Positions 1-7,879 of a stretch of DNA of 11,032 bases are shown one piece after another. The position numbers and the translations under genes were made by a program. The stretch is from Anaerolineales bacterium UBA2029 (GTDB taxonomy: Bacteria > Chloroflexota > Anaerolineae > Aggregatilineales > Aggregatilineaceae): contig DDBP01000040.1 in the NCBI GenBank assembly GCA_002332795.1, positions 1-11,032 on the forward strand. The letters run 5' to 3'. Every line of letters starts with the position of its first letter. The first letter of the stretch is position 1. Under the pieces are notes generated by a model that saw only the letters and a list, made by a program, of their open reading frames with translations, was not told where the DNA came from and made no database searches.

Positions 1-83
1 ACATCGAAAGACACGCCGTCCAGCGCCTTGACGCCCGGAAACGCTTTATGGATGTCTATCATACGTAACAGATATTCACTCAT
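1..83 (-). CDS. Sugar ABC transporter ATP-binding protein, N-terminal fragment (cut by window edge)
   Basis: Reading the minus strand from an ATG at 83 gives 27 complete codons that continue past base 1. The peptide begins MSEYLLRMIDIHKAFPGVKA and continues LDGVSFD. The FPGVKALDGVSF stretch is typical of the N-terminus of the duplicated ATPases of monosaccharide importers (RbsA/MglA/XylG family), just ahead of the first Walker A motif, which lies outside the window. The start is supported by an AGAGGTGA ribosome site 10 bp or less upstream, lying in the short gap after the LacI-family stop codon, so it is almost certainly co-transcribed with that repressor. Such ATPases energise uptake of ribose, xylose, galactose, inositol or similar sugars with a permease and a periplasmic or lipoprotein binding protein. 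The substrate cannot be told from 27 residues. Confidence 0.82.
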   Translation of the reverse strand, partial: MSEYLLRMIDIHKAFPGVKALDGVSFD

Positions 84-93
84 TGTCACCTCT

Positions 94-1104
94 TCAGCGC
101 GGCGGAGCGGCTGATTCGCGCACAATCAAAGAGGGAGCCAGCGAAACGTGGGCCTGCTCCAACGGTTCACCCTGAATCAACTTCAGCAACATCTCGATGC
201 CAATGCGCGCCATTTCTTCGAGGGGCTGACGAACGGTAGTCAGAGGGGGCGTGACGTGTCGGCTGAGTTCGATATCGTCCACCCCTACCAGCGAGATATC
301 CTGGGGCACGCGCAGTCCTCGCTCGACAGCCGCGTGAATAGCCCCGATGGCCATGCGGTCGTTACTGACGAATACCGCCGTGGGACGCACAGGCTCATCG
401 AGGAGCTGATGCATCGCTCGATACCCCTCGTCCGAACACCATTGACTGGGGTTCGTCGAGAGATACTCGTAGTCCAGCCCTGCCTCGCGAATGAACTGCC
501 GGTACCCTTCGACACGATCTTGCGCCGAAAGGGCGCTGGCAGGGCCAGACAGATGCGCAATGCGCCGATGGCCCAGATCATAGAGGTATTGCATCGCCAG
601 CCGCGCCACGGCGAAGTTGTCCACATTGCAGAAGGGGCCGCTGAAAGTCTCGCGCACGCGATCAATGGCCACCACGGGGATCGTCACGTCGCGCAGCAGA
701 TTTCCGTTCTGCAGGGCGTTGGCCGTTTGCACCAGCAGAATGCCATCGCCCAGGCCACTGGTCAGCAGGCGCACCCCTTCTGCCTCGCGCAACTCGTCTT
801 CGTGTGTGTTCAGCACCAGCACGCTGTAACCGTGTTCGCGGGCGATATTCTCGACGGTGTCTACCAGAGCAGCGAAATGAGGGCTGGTTACGTCGGGGAC
901 AACAAAGCCAATCGTCTGCGTGTAGCCGCGGCGCAGCCATTTGGCGATGGGATGCGGGACGTAGCCGAGTTCCTGAATGGCCTGCTCGACCTTCAGGCGC
1001 GTCTCTTCGGCAATGTACGGCCAGCCACGCACCACATTCGACACCGTGGTGACCGATACACCGGCATGCCTGGCTACGTCGCGCAAAGTCACTTTTTGAG
1101 CCAT
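94..1104 (-). CDS. LacI-family sugar-responsive transcriptional repressor
   Basis: The 336-residue protein has the full LacI/GalR architecture. An N-terminal helix-turn-helix (residues about 5-25, LRDVARHAGVSVTTVSNVV) is followed by the hinge helix (about 50-60, with the minor-groove leucine at 57 in AKWLR). The two-lobed periplasmic-binding-protein-like effector domain runs from about 62 (TIGFVVPD) to the end and includes the conserved late motif PPLTTVRQP. Length is normal for the family. Such proteins bind a palindromic operator with a central CG and release it, or bind it, on sensing a sugar or nucleotide. Its stop is 10 bp before a sugar ABC transporter ATPase start, so the effector is probably the transported sugar (inference). 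A promoter at 1205-1233 and an operator-like palindrome at 1176-1191 suggest autoregulation. The ATG at 1104 places the helix-turn-helix at the usual distance from the N-terminus; an AAGG lies 8 bases upstream. Confidence 0.95.
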   Translation of the reverse strand: MAQKVTLRDVARHAGVSVTTVSNVVRGWPYIAEETRLKVEQAIQELGYVPHPIAKWLRRGYTQTIGFVVPDVTSPHFAALVDTVENIAREHGYSVLVLNTHEDELREAEGVRLLTSGLGDGILLVQTANALQNGNLLRDVTIPVVAIDRVRETFSGPFCNVDNFAVARLAMQYLYDLGHRRIAHLSGPASALSAQDRVEGYRQFIREAGLDYEYLSTNPSQWCSDEGYRAMHQLLDEPVRPTAVFVSNDRMAIGAIHAAVERGLRVPQDISLVGVDDIELSRHVTPPLTTVRQPLEEMARIGIEMLLKLIQGEPLEQAHVSLAPSLIVRESAAPPR

Positions 1105-1175
1105 CGAAAATGCCTTACTGAAAAGCCCTAATCTGTACCACAGGACAGCGCTGGCAATGTCGCTGGCCCAAAAGG

Positions 1176-1191
1176 TGTAAATCGTTTCACA
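1176..1191 (-). promoter_or_regulatory. Predicted LacI-family operator
   Basis: The 16-bp site TGTAAATCGTTTCACA (plus strand) matches its own reverse complement at 12 of 16 positions and is centred on CG. That is the geometry of PurR/GalR-type operators: 7-bp half-sites around a central CG, here TGTAAAT and TGTGAAA. It lies about 8 bp downstream of the expected transcription start of the LacI-family gene, a position suited to blocking early elongation or open-complex formation. A second CGTTTC element occurs 12 bp away at 1195-1200, overlapping the expected start, and may be a weaker half-site. The binding protein is inferred from adjacency. Confidence 0.65.
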
Positions 1192-1204
1192 GAACGTTTC
1201 TCAT

Positions 1205-1233
1205 ATTATGAGCGAACTTCGCGCGCCAGTCAA
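1205..1233 (-). promoter_or_regulatory. Promoter of the LacI-family/ABC transporter operon
   Basis: On the minus strand a -35 box TTGACT (plus 1228-1233) and a -10 box CATAAT (plus 1205-1210) are separated by exactly 17 bp. Both match the sigma70 consensus at five of six positions. The expected start is near 1198, giving a leader of about 95 nt before the ATG at 1104. Confidence 0.7.
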
Positions 1234-1265
1234 GCGGGTTATTGAACAGCACCCCGGTTGACGGT

Positions 1266-1293
1266 TTGCAAGCGTACGGCGGTAGAGTACAAT
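1266..1293 (+). promoter_or_regulatory. Possible promoter of the Roadblock gene
   Basis: TTGCAA at 1266-1271 and TACAAT at 1288-1293 are separated by 16 bp. The -10 matches the consensus at five of six positions, the -35 at four of six. The expected start would be near 1300, placing the hairpin at 1319-1346 inside the leader. A better -35 (TTGACG, 1258-1263) lies too far away, at 24 bp. Confidence 0.45.
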
Positions 1294-1318
1294 AAGCGGG
1301 CGAAAAGAAGCGCACCTT

Positions 1319-1346
1319 CCGGAACAGTGAGCAGACTGTTCTCCGG
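1319..1346 (+). promoter_or_regulatory. Leader hairpin just upstream of the Roadblock ribosome site
   Basis: GAACAGT (1322-1328) pairs perfectly with ACTGTTC (1335-1341) around a GAGCAG loop. Outer CCGG arms at 1319-1322 and 1343-1346 can extend the stem with a small bulge. It ends 6 nt before the AAAGGAG ribosome site at 1353-1359. No run of T follows, so it is not a standard terminator. It could be an mRNA structure affecting translation, or a protein-binding dyad in the DNA. Confidence 0.4.
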
Positions 1347-1367
1347 CCTGCGAAAGGAGCATATCTC

Positions 1368-1739
1368 ATGGCACGGTCGCGGACTGAGCTGATGGTTGAC
1401 CGCCTGCGTGAGTTGCAGACCTCCACCACCGATATCGAAGCCTCGGCTGTCGTGAGCATTGACGGTCTGATCATGGCTTCCGCTTTGCCTGCCGACGTCG
1501 AAGAGGATCGCGTCTCGGCGATGTCGGCAGCCATGCTCGCCCTTGGCGAACGCATTGCCAGCGAACTGGGGCGCGGCACGCTGGAGCAGGTCTATGTTCG
1601 GGGAAGCAGCGGTTTCGTCATCCTCATGTCGGTGGGCGAGGAAGCCGTGCTGACCGCGCTAGTCCGCGAGAACGCCAAGCTGGGGTTGGTCTTCCTGGAC
1701 ATGAAACGGGCTGCCAGCGACCTGGCCAAACTGATATGA
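1368..1739 (+). CDS. Roadblock/LC7 domain protein (MglB-like)
   Basis: This 123-residue protein is a single Roadblock/LC7 domain. Helix one is ELMVDRLRELQTST. It is followed by the strand-turn SAVVSIDGLIMAS, a long central helix with the small-residue pattern SAMSAAMLALGERIASELG, and the strands EQVYVRGSSGFVILMSVG and AVLTALVRE. It ends in a C-terminal helix. Family members dimerise and regulate small Ras-like GTPases; bacterial MglB activates GTP hydrolysis by MglA in polarity and motility, and other homologues act in gene clusters with sensor kinases. No GTPase partner is encoded within this window, so its role is open. The start is well supported by AAAGGAG eight bases upstream. A terminator-like hairpin follows it, so it may be a single-gene transcript with some read-through into pyrG. 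Confidence 0.88.
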   Translation: MARSRTELMVDRLRELQTSTTDIEASAVVSIDGLIMASALPADVEEDRVSAMSAAMLALGERIASELGRGTLEQVYVRGSSGFVILMSVGEEAVLTALVRENAKLGLVFLDMKRAASDLAKLI

Positions 1740-1776
1740 CCGGCGCTTCGACACAGGCTTCAGCAGCATAGCCACC

Positions 1777-1822
1777 GCGGGGAGCACACGGCCAGCGCCG
1801 TAGTCTCCCCGCCGCTCTTTTT
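1777..1822 (+). terminator. Terminator (or leader attenuator) between the Roadblock gene and pyrG
   Basis: GCGGGGAG (1777-1784) pairs perfectly with CTCCCCGC (1805-1812). The 20-nt loop can itself form a CGGC/GCCG stem (1789-1792 with 1797-1800). Five T follow at 1818-1822. This resembles an intrinsic terminator for the Roadblock transcript. It sits only 6 bp before the pyrG ribosome site at 1828-1833 and no convincing promoter lies between it and pyrG, so pyrG transcription must pass through it, which would make it an attenuator. Confidence 0.65.
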
Positions 1823-1846
1823 GGCACAAGGAGAAAGCGATCGCAT

Positions 1847-3481
<1,635 letters not shown>

Positions 3482-3483
3482 CC

Positions 3484-4515
3484 GTGCCCGACCTGCCGGA
3501 AGTCATCCAGGCATTGCCCAAAGTAGAACTGCACGTTCACCTGGAAGGCACAGTGCAACCAGAGACGCTGTTCGATCTGTCTCGGCGCAACGGCATAGCC
3601 CTGCCGGTCCACTCATTGAGCGAACTGCGTACCTGGTACACTTTTCGCAATTTCGATCACTTCGTGGAAATCTTCTCCACCCTGTGCGCCTGCCTGCGAA
3701 CACCGGACGACTTCGCCCGCATCACCTACGAATATGGGCAGGCCATGGCGCAGCAGAACATTCGCTACGCCGAGATCACCTGGTCACCGACGCAACACTC
3801 CCATCTGCCCTTCACGGCTATCCTGGATGGCGTCAACGAAGGTCGGCGGCGCGCTGAACAGGACTTCGGCGTACGCATGGCCTGGATACCCGACATCGTG
3901 CGCTGCTATCCAGAGACTGCCGCGCAGGTTGTCGCCTGGCTGATCAGCCCTCAGGCATTGCAGGGGGGAGTGGTCGCCATAGGGCTGGGTGGGCCGGAGG
4001 TAGGTTTTCCGCCAGAATTATTCGCGGAGGCCTTCGCCGAAGCGCGCGCAGCCGGTCTGCACAGCAACCCTCACGCGGGCGAAACGGTGGGGCCGGAGAG
4101 TGTTTGGGGTGCTCTGCGCGCGCTTGGAGCAGAGCGGATCGGGCACGGCGTGCGCGCCATTGAAGACCCGGCGCTCGTCGCCCATCTGGCCGCACAACAG
4201 ATACCGCTCGAAGTGAACCCCACCAGTAATATCTGCCTGGGAGTGTATCGCTCGTACGCCGAACATCCGCTGCGCGCCCTGGTGGAAGCGGGCCTGTGCG
4301 TGACCATCAATTCGGACGATCCAGCCCTGTTCAATACCACCCTCAGCCAGGAATATCTGCACGCTGCGCAGGACTGCGGCCTGAACCTGGAGCAACTGGC
4401 AACGGTCGCCCGCAATGCCATCCGCGCCAGCTATCTGCCGGAGGGCCAGAAAGCGTCGCTGCTCGCCGAATTCGACAGCGTGTGCGGTGAGCTTGGCCTG
4501 GACTATGACGGATAG
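3484..4515 (+). CDS. add: Adenosine deaminase family protein
   Basis: The product is a zinc-dependent TIM-barrel aminohydrolase that likely turns adenosine into inosine plus ammonia. Metal ligands His17 and His19 lie in ELHVHLEG; His197 and the proton-donating Glu200 in HAGE; His221 in RIGHG; and Asp278 in NSDDP. All are present and the 343-residue length fits. Homologues with the same residues deaminate adenine or 6-aminodeoxyfutalosine, so substrate is likely but not certain. Two in-frame GTG starts exist. The one at 3478 overlaps the pyrG stop as GTGA but has the GGAGG (3472-3476) only one base away. The one at 3484 has it seven bases upstream and is preferred. Either way pyrG and this gene are translationally coupled, linking CTP synthesis and purine salvage. 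Catalysis occurs in the cytoplasm. Confidence 0.92.
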   Translation: MPDLPEVIQALPKVELHVHLEGTVQPETLFDLSRRNGIALPVHSLSELRTWYTFRNFDHFVEIFSTLCACLRTPDDFARITYEYGQAMAQQNIRYAEITWSPTQHSHLPFTAILDGVNEGRRRAEQDFGVRMAWIPDIVRCYPETAAQVVAWLISPQALQGGVVAIGLGGPEVGFPPELFAEAFAEARAAGLHSNPHAGETVGPESVWGALRALGAERIGHGVRAIEDPALVAHLAAQQIPLEVNPTSNICLGVYRSYAEHPLRALVEAGLCVTINSDDPALFNTTLSQEYLHAAQDCGLNLEQLATVARNAIRASYLPEGQKASLLAEFDSVCGELGLDYDG

Positions 4516-4527
4516 GCGGAGGAGAAG

Positions 4528-4755
4528 ATGGCGGACGATCTGGAGCTGTTTTGGAACAATCTACTCAGCCGACAGACCGAACTGGTACTGCTGGCCTGGG
4601 AGACCCTGGAACGCGACGAACAGCGCGCTGTTTACACGCACCTGATCCGCATGGTGAGCGAAGAGGGCTGGACAGCGCCACAGCGTCGCTCTGCCGAAGT
4701 TGCCTTGCAGGTGCTGCGCACGCACCGCGCCCAGGAGATCGAAGACCTGGGCTGA
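4528..4755 (+). CDS. Small conserved-looking hypothetical protein (75 aa)
   Basis: I do not recognise this family. The peptide starts MADDLELFWNNLLSRQTEL and appears wholly helical: three amphipathic segments (about 4-28, 30-45 and 50-72) with many Leu, Glu and Arg residues. It has no signal peptide, membrane segment or cysteine. Coding status is supported by a strong GGAGGAG site at 4518-4524, the 12-bp gap from the add stop in the same direction, and absence of any competing gene. It is the last gene of the pyrG-add operon; the short length and charged helices would fit a small adaptor or regulator, but nothing in the sequence shows which. Confidence 0.72.
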   Translation: MADDLELFWNNLLSRQTELVLLAWETLERDEQRAVYTHLIRMVSEEGWTAPQRRSAEVALQVLRTHRAQEIEDLG

Positions 4756-4774
4756 GACTGGCACACCCGGCCAC

Positions 4775-4808
4775 GAAAAGCAACGGGCCAGAGGATGGCT
4801 CTGGCCCG
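4775..4808 (-). terminator. Intrinsic terminator of the minus-strand signalling operon
   Basis: CGGGCCAGAG (4784-4793) and CTCTGGCCCG (4799-4808) form a perfect 10-bp stem with a 5-nt loop. On the minus strand the stem is followed by TTGCTTTTC, a U-rich tail, and it lies 22 bp beyond the response regulator stop. On the plus strand no T-run follows, so it would be a poor intrinsic terminator for the pyrG operon, though it may still slow polymerase between these converging genes. Confidence 0.75.
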
Positions 4809-4830
4809 GAAGCATAGTTCAGCGCTGAGC

Positions 4831-5571
4831 CTATTCCTGCTCGCGTCGAAAGTCCACGAAGCGATAGCCCACACCACGTTCGGTGAGGATGTACTTGGGG
4901 TTGGAAGGGTCTTCTTCGATCTTCTCGCGCAGGTAGTTCACATACAGGCGCACGTAGTGCGTCTCATCACGATACTCGTAGCCCCATACCTTCGCCAGCA
5001 ACTGCTCGTGCGGCACTGTCCAGCCTGCATTCTCGATCAGATGGTACAGCAGGCGATACTCCGTCGGGCGGAGCTTGATATGCTTGCCTTCCACGATGAC
5101 TTCACGCCGGTTGAAGTCCACGCTCAGCCGGTCGTCAATCTTCAGGATGGCCTTGTCTGGCGAAACAGTGGGCATTTCGGCCCGGCGCAGCACGGCCCGC
5201 ACCCGACTGGAAAGCTCGCGCGAGCCGAAAGGTTTGGTGACATAGTCGTCCGCGCCCAGTTCCAGGCCGCGAACTTTGTCCTCCTCTTCCCCCTTGGCCG
5301 TGAGCATGATCACTGGCACGCTGGAAAACTCGCGCAGCATCCGCAGCGTCTCGAACCCGTCCAGGCCAGGCATCATCACGTCCAGCAAGACCAGGTCGGG
5401 TAACTGCGTGCGCACCATCTCCAGCGCCTTGAAACCGTCGTGCGCTTCGAGCACCTGATAGCCTTCCAGTTCCAGGTTCATGCGGATGAAGCCGATCATG
5501 CGGGCTTCGTCGTCTACCACCAGGATGCGCTTGGCCTCACGTGGGGCAATACGCGGTAGTTTGCTCGCCAT
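4831..5571 (-). CDS. OmpR/PhoB-type response regulator, no partner kinase in view
   Basis: This 246-residue protein joins a receiver domain (about 15-132) to a winged-helix DNA-binding domain (about 145-242). The receiver has the acidic pair Asp20/Asp21, phospho-acceptor Asp64 in LLDVMMPG, the switch Thr91 in MLTAKG and Lys113 in YVTKPF, so it should be phosphorylatable. The output domain carries the OmpR-type pattern LRPTEYRLLYHL, the recognition helix region DETHYVRLYVNYLREKIE, and the terminal hairpin ILTERGVGYRF. Such proteins bind direct repeats in promoters after aspartate phosphorylation by a histidine kinase. No histidine kinase is encoded in the window; instead it is the last gene of an operon with a Ser/Thr kinase, PP2C and FHA protein. 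GGAG lies ten bases before the ATG. About 14 residues precede the receiver domain, which is slightly long and could host Ser/Thr regulation. Confidence 0.95.
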   Translation of the reverse strand: MASKLPRIAPREAKRILVVDDEARMIGFIRMNLELEGYQVLEAHDGFKALEMVRTQLPDLVLLDVMMPGLDGFETLRMLREFSSVPVIMLTAKGEEEDKVRGLELGADDYVTKPFGSRELSSRVRAVLRRAEMPTVSPDKAILKIDDRLSVDFNRREVIVEGKHIKLRPTEYRLLYHLIENAGWTVPHEQLLAKVWGYEYRDETHYVRLYVNYLREKIEEDPSNPKYILTERGVGYRFVDFRREQE

Positions 5572-5591
5572 GTACAGCGTTCTCCGTAGAG

Positions 5592-5831
5592 TCAGTCCGC
5601 GAACGGGCTGATGATTTCCTCTTCCTCGCCCGAAGGTAACACTTCAACGAAGCTGATGCGGTGCCAGGGGATGATGACAGTCTGCACCTCTGGCAACACA
5701 TAATGCAGCTCGCGCCCATCGCGTCGGCGCGGGCTGATGCAAAAAAGGGCCTGATCGGTCGGTGATGGCAACTGCTCTACCTCCGCCACGATCGGCTCTT
5801 CGTTCATGATATGGATCAGCAAAGTGTGCAT
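5592..5831 (-). CDS. Small hypothetical protein (79 aa) in the signalling operon
   Basis: I do not recognise this family. The peptide appears beta-rich, with short strands such as MHTLLIHIM, LHYVLPEVQTVIIP and ISFVEVLP. A basic RRRDGR turn lies mid-protein, and the C-terminal segment is acidic (SGEEEEIISPFAD). There is no signal peptide or membrane helix. It lies 25 bp after the FHA gene and 20 bp before the response regulator, all in one direction, so it is very probably translated from the same mRNA. The ATG at 5831 has a GGGGTAGAG-like ribosome site; an internal ATG at 5807 (MNEEPIVAEVEQ) has none. It could be a small binding partner of the kinase, FHA protein or response regulator; that is inference from position only. 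Confidence 0.75.
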   Translation of the reverse strand: MHTLLIHIMNEEPIVAEVEQLPSPTDQALFCISPRRRDGRELHYVLPEVQTVIIPWHRISFVEVLPSGEEEEIISPFAD

Positions 5832-5856
5832 GGTCTCTACCCCAGGATACAGCCGG

Positions 5857-6357
5857 TCACTTGAAGAACAAATTCAGGACGAATCGCCCCATACGCACCT
5901 CGTCGCCATCGCGCAACACACGGGGCTGATGCGGCAACAGGCGCTGCCCGTTGAGGAATGTCCCGTTGGTACTCTCCAGGTCTACCAGAGTCAGGGTGTC
6001 CTCCCCGCGTCGGATCAGGGCATGACGGCGCGAAACGCCCAATTCCGCCGCCCCATAGGGCGACAGATCGAGGTCGGGCGGATCGCCGCCCAGCGGATCT
6101 CTGCGCCCGATGATGATGTCGCGCACTGGTTCGAGTGTGATTGGCTCCGGCACATCGCGGATGCGGATCACCAGCACCGCCCCCTCTTCGAAGCGCGCCG
6201 TGCCCCAGGTCATGCGCCCCTTGAAGCCTTCGTGCGCGTCCTGGGAAAGCTGCGTCGTCTCCACTGCGTCCTTCTGGCTATAGAAGGGGTGTCCGCATTC
6301 CTCGCAATAGAGGACTCCCTCGCGGTTGTCAAAGCCGCAGTATGGGCAGGTCTTCAT
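5857..6357 (-). CDS. Zinc-ribbon FHA domain protein with a GarA-like Thr-Thr motif
   Basis: The 166-residue protein starts with a zinc ribbon, CPYC at 4-7 and CEEC at 18-21, likely one zinc. A linker with ETTQLSQD (residues 33-40) follows, then a forkhead-associated domain (about 62-166) containing the phosphothreonine-binding signatures GRRD (84-87), SRRHA (109-113) and STNGTFLNG (129-137). FHA domains bind phosphothreonine peptides, so this is the natural reader for the kinase of this operon. The ETT motif upstream of the FHA domain resembles the kinase target of mycobacterial GarA and corynebacterial OdhI, where phosphorylation makes the FHA domain fold back on its own tail. Unlike them it has an added zinc ribbon. 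Its ATG overlaps the stop of the J-domain/VWA gene as ATGA, implying coupled translation and perhaps a complex between the two. Cytoplasmic; no membrane segment. Confidence 0.93.
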   Translation of the reverse strand: MKTCPYCGFDNREGVLYCEECGHPFYSQKDAVETTQLSQDAHEGFKGRMTWGTARFEEGAVLVIRIRDVPEPITLEPVRDIIIGRRDPLGGDPPDLDLSPYGAAELGVSRRHALIRRGEDTLTLVDLESTNGTFLNGQRLLPHQPRVLRDGDEVRMGRFVLNLFFK

Positions 6358-7841
6358 CGCTTATCACTCTCAGGCATGGGCAACGCCAGCAGTTGCCGCG
6401 TCTGGAACTTCAGAGACTTGCGCCCCTCCTGCGACAGGGCATGGGTATGGGAAACCCGTCGTGCTTCGATGATCGCTTTCTGGGCCAGTTCTTCATGCCC
6501 TGCCGCCAGCAAGCGGGTAGCCAGGTTCTCCAGTTGCCGACTTGCGTCCTGCACTCGCCCGTCGTTCAGCGCCTGTTCTGCCTTCTGCTGCATCCGGTAC
6601 AGCGTCAGCTTGCCGAGCGCGTCCAGGATCGCCAGCGGCGGTTCCTCCGGCTGAGGATTGCGGGCGATTTCGACCGAGATGTCGCTGATGACCTTGTGCT
6701 GCTGACGCTCCGACCACAACACGTCGCCCGTCACATCCAGACGGGCCACCGTCCGGAAACCGGTCTTGGTGCTGGGAGGCATCTGAAGCTGAATCAGGAC
6801 CGTGATCGGACGGCTCTTTTCCAGGGTGCCCAGTTGGATCGGCTGAGGCGATACGTCAATCGGCTGCGACGTTGGCTGCAGGCGAAACGCTGATTCCAGG
6901 ACGACATCGGCATCGGGAGCGATAGTCAATTGCAGTCGCTCGGCAAACGCATTGCCCAGGCTGCGCACCCGTTCGTCCAGGAACTGCAACACAGCCTTCG
7001 GCGACTGAATGTAGGCCGAAGTCCCGCCGGTTGCCGCTGCCAGAGCATCCAGGAACTGATCGTTCCATTCTTCGCCGATACCCATGGCGCTGATGCCGAT
7101 CCCCTCAGCGGCGGCTTCGCGGGCCAGTTCCAGGCAACGCTCTTCGTCACCGAAAGTCCGGCCATCGGTCAGCAGGATGACGTGATTGACCATGCGCGGG
7201 GCCAGATGGCGTCGGCACTCGGCGATGCCCGCTGCCAGGCCATGATAGATTTCTGTGCCCCCTCCCGCGCTCATGATGCTGACCGCCGCGCACAGGGAGG
7301 TCTTATCCGTCACCGTAGTGGCCGGGATCAACACTTCAGCGCGATCGCTGAAGGTGACAATCGAAATCACATCCTGGGCCGAAAGCTGCTCGATGATGTT
7401 GTGGGCAGCGATCTTCACCTTGTCCAGCCGCTGCCCGCGCATGGAGGTGCTGCGATCAAGCACCAGAGTCAGGTTCAGCGGGGCAGTGCGGCGCTGTGCC
7501 GCTGCTGCCTGGCGCGGAGGCACAATCTCCAGCAAGAGGTAGAGCACCTGAGGTTCGGCCAGCGCGTTCAACACACGTTTGCTGGGCATCACGCGCAACG
7601 AAAATGGCGTCGGTTCGCTGCGCAGCGCGCGCCGCGCTTCGTCGTAGCGCAGGCGCTCGCCAGGATCGCTCAGGATGTCATAGGCGGTGACAATGTCGCG
7701 GAATTGCAGCGCTGCGCCTTCATTCGGGTTGGCGTCCGGATGGAACCGCCGCGCCATCAGGCGATAGGCTTCGCGTATATCGTCGGCTGTGGCTTCTGGG
7801 GGAACCCCCAGGATGGCATAGAGATTGCGCGAAGCGTCCAC
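6354..7841 (-). CDS. J-domain/von Willebrand factor A fusion protein
   Basis: An N-terminal DnaJ domain (residues about 4-70, with the Hsp70-stimulating HPD at 34-36) is joined to a VWA domain (about 120-310) and a C-terminal region ending in long helices (about 415-495). The VWA domain has a complete metal-dependent adhesion site: Asp129, Ser131 and Ser133 in DRSTSM, Thr196 in GGGTEI and Asp226 in LLTDG. It should therefore bind a divalent metal and a partner acidic group. The J-domain predicts recruitment of a DnaK-type Hsp70; there is no Gly/Phe-rich, zinc-finger or client-binding region of true DnaJ. The start chosen is a GTG at 7841, eight bases after GGGGGGAG; an in-frame TTG at 7859 would add six residues but lacks a ribosome site. 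It lies between PP2C and FHA genes, overlapping the latter, and may act as a scaffold for the phospho-signalling complex (inference). No membrane segment. Confidence 0.92.
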   Translation of the reverse strand: MDASRNLYAILGVPPEATADDIREAYRLMARRFHPDANPNEGAALQFRDIVTAYDILSDPGERLRYDEARRALRSEPTPFSLRVMPSKRVLNALAEPQVLYLLLEIVPPRQAAAAQRRTAPLNLTLVLDRSTSMRGQRLDKVKIAAHNIIEQLSAQDVISIVTFSDRAEVLIPATTVTDKTSLCAAVSIMSAGGGTEIYHGLAAGIAECRRHLAPRMVNHVILLTDGRTFGDEERCLELAREAAAEGIGISAMGIGEEWNDQFLDALAAATGGTSAYIQSPKAVLQFLDERVRSLGNAFAERLQLTIAPDADVVLESAFRLQPTSQPIDVSPQPIQLGTLEKSRPITVLIQLQMPPSTKTGFRTVARLDVTGDVLWSERQQHKVISDISVEIARNPQPEEPPLAILDALGKLTLYRMQQKAEQALNDGRVQDASRQLENLATRLLAAGHEELAQKAIIEARRVSHTHALSQEGRKSLKFQTRQLLALPMPESDKR

Positions 7842-7879
7842 TGACCCATCTCCCCCCAACCGCGGGCAAGGCCGGCTTG

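Noticed and set aside
148..1131. Long open frame on the plus strand opposite the LacI-family gene
   Set aside because: Product is a His/Gln/Arg-rich sequence with no recognisable domain, and the opposite frame encodes a complete LacI-family protein.
1777..1822. Bacillus-type pyrG attenuation by reiterative G addition
   Set aside because: That mechanism needs a transcript starting with GGG and a pyrimidine-rich 5' arm of the terminator; here the 5' arm is G-rich and no fitting start site is seen.
7334..7353. 8-bp inverted repeat with 4-nt loop containing GCGATCGC
   Set aside because: Lies inside conserved VWA coding sequence, has no T-run, and is likely explained by codon choice.
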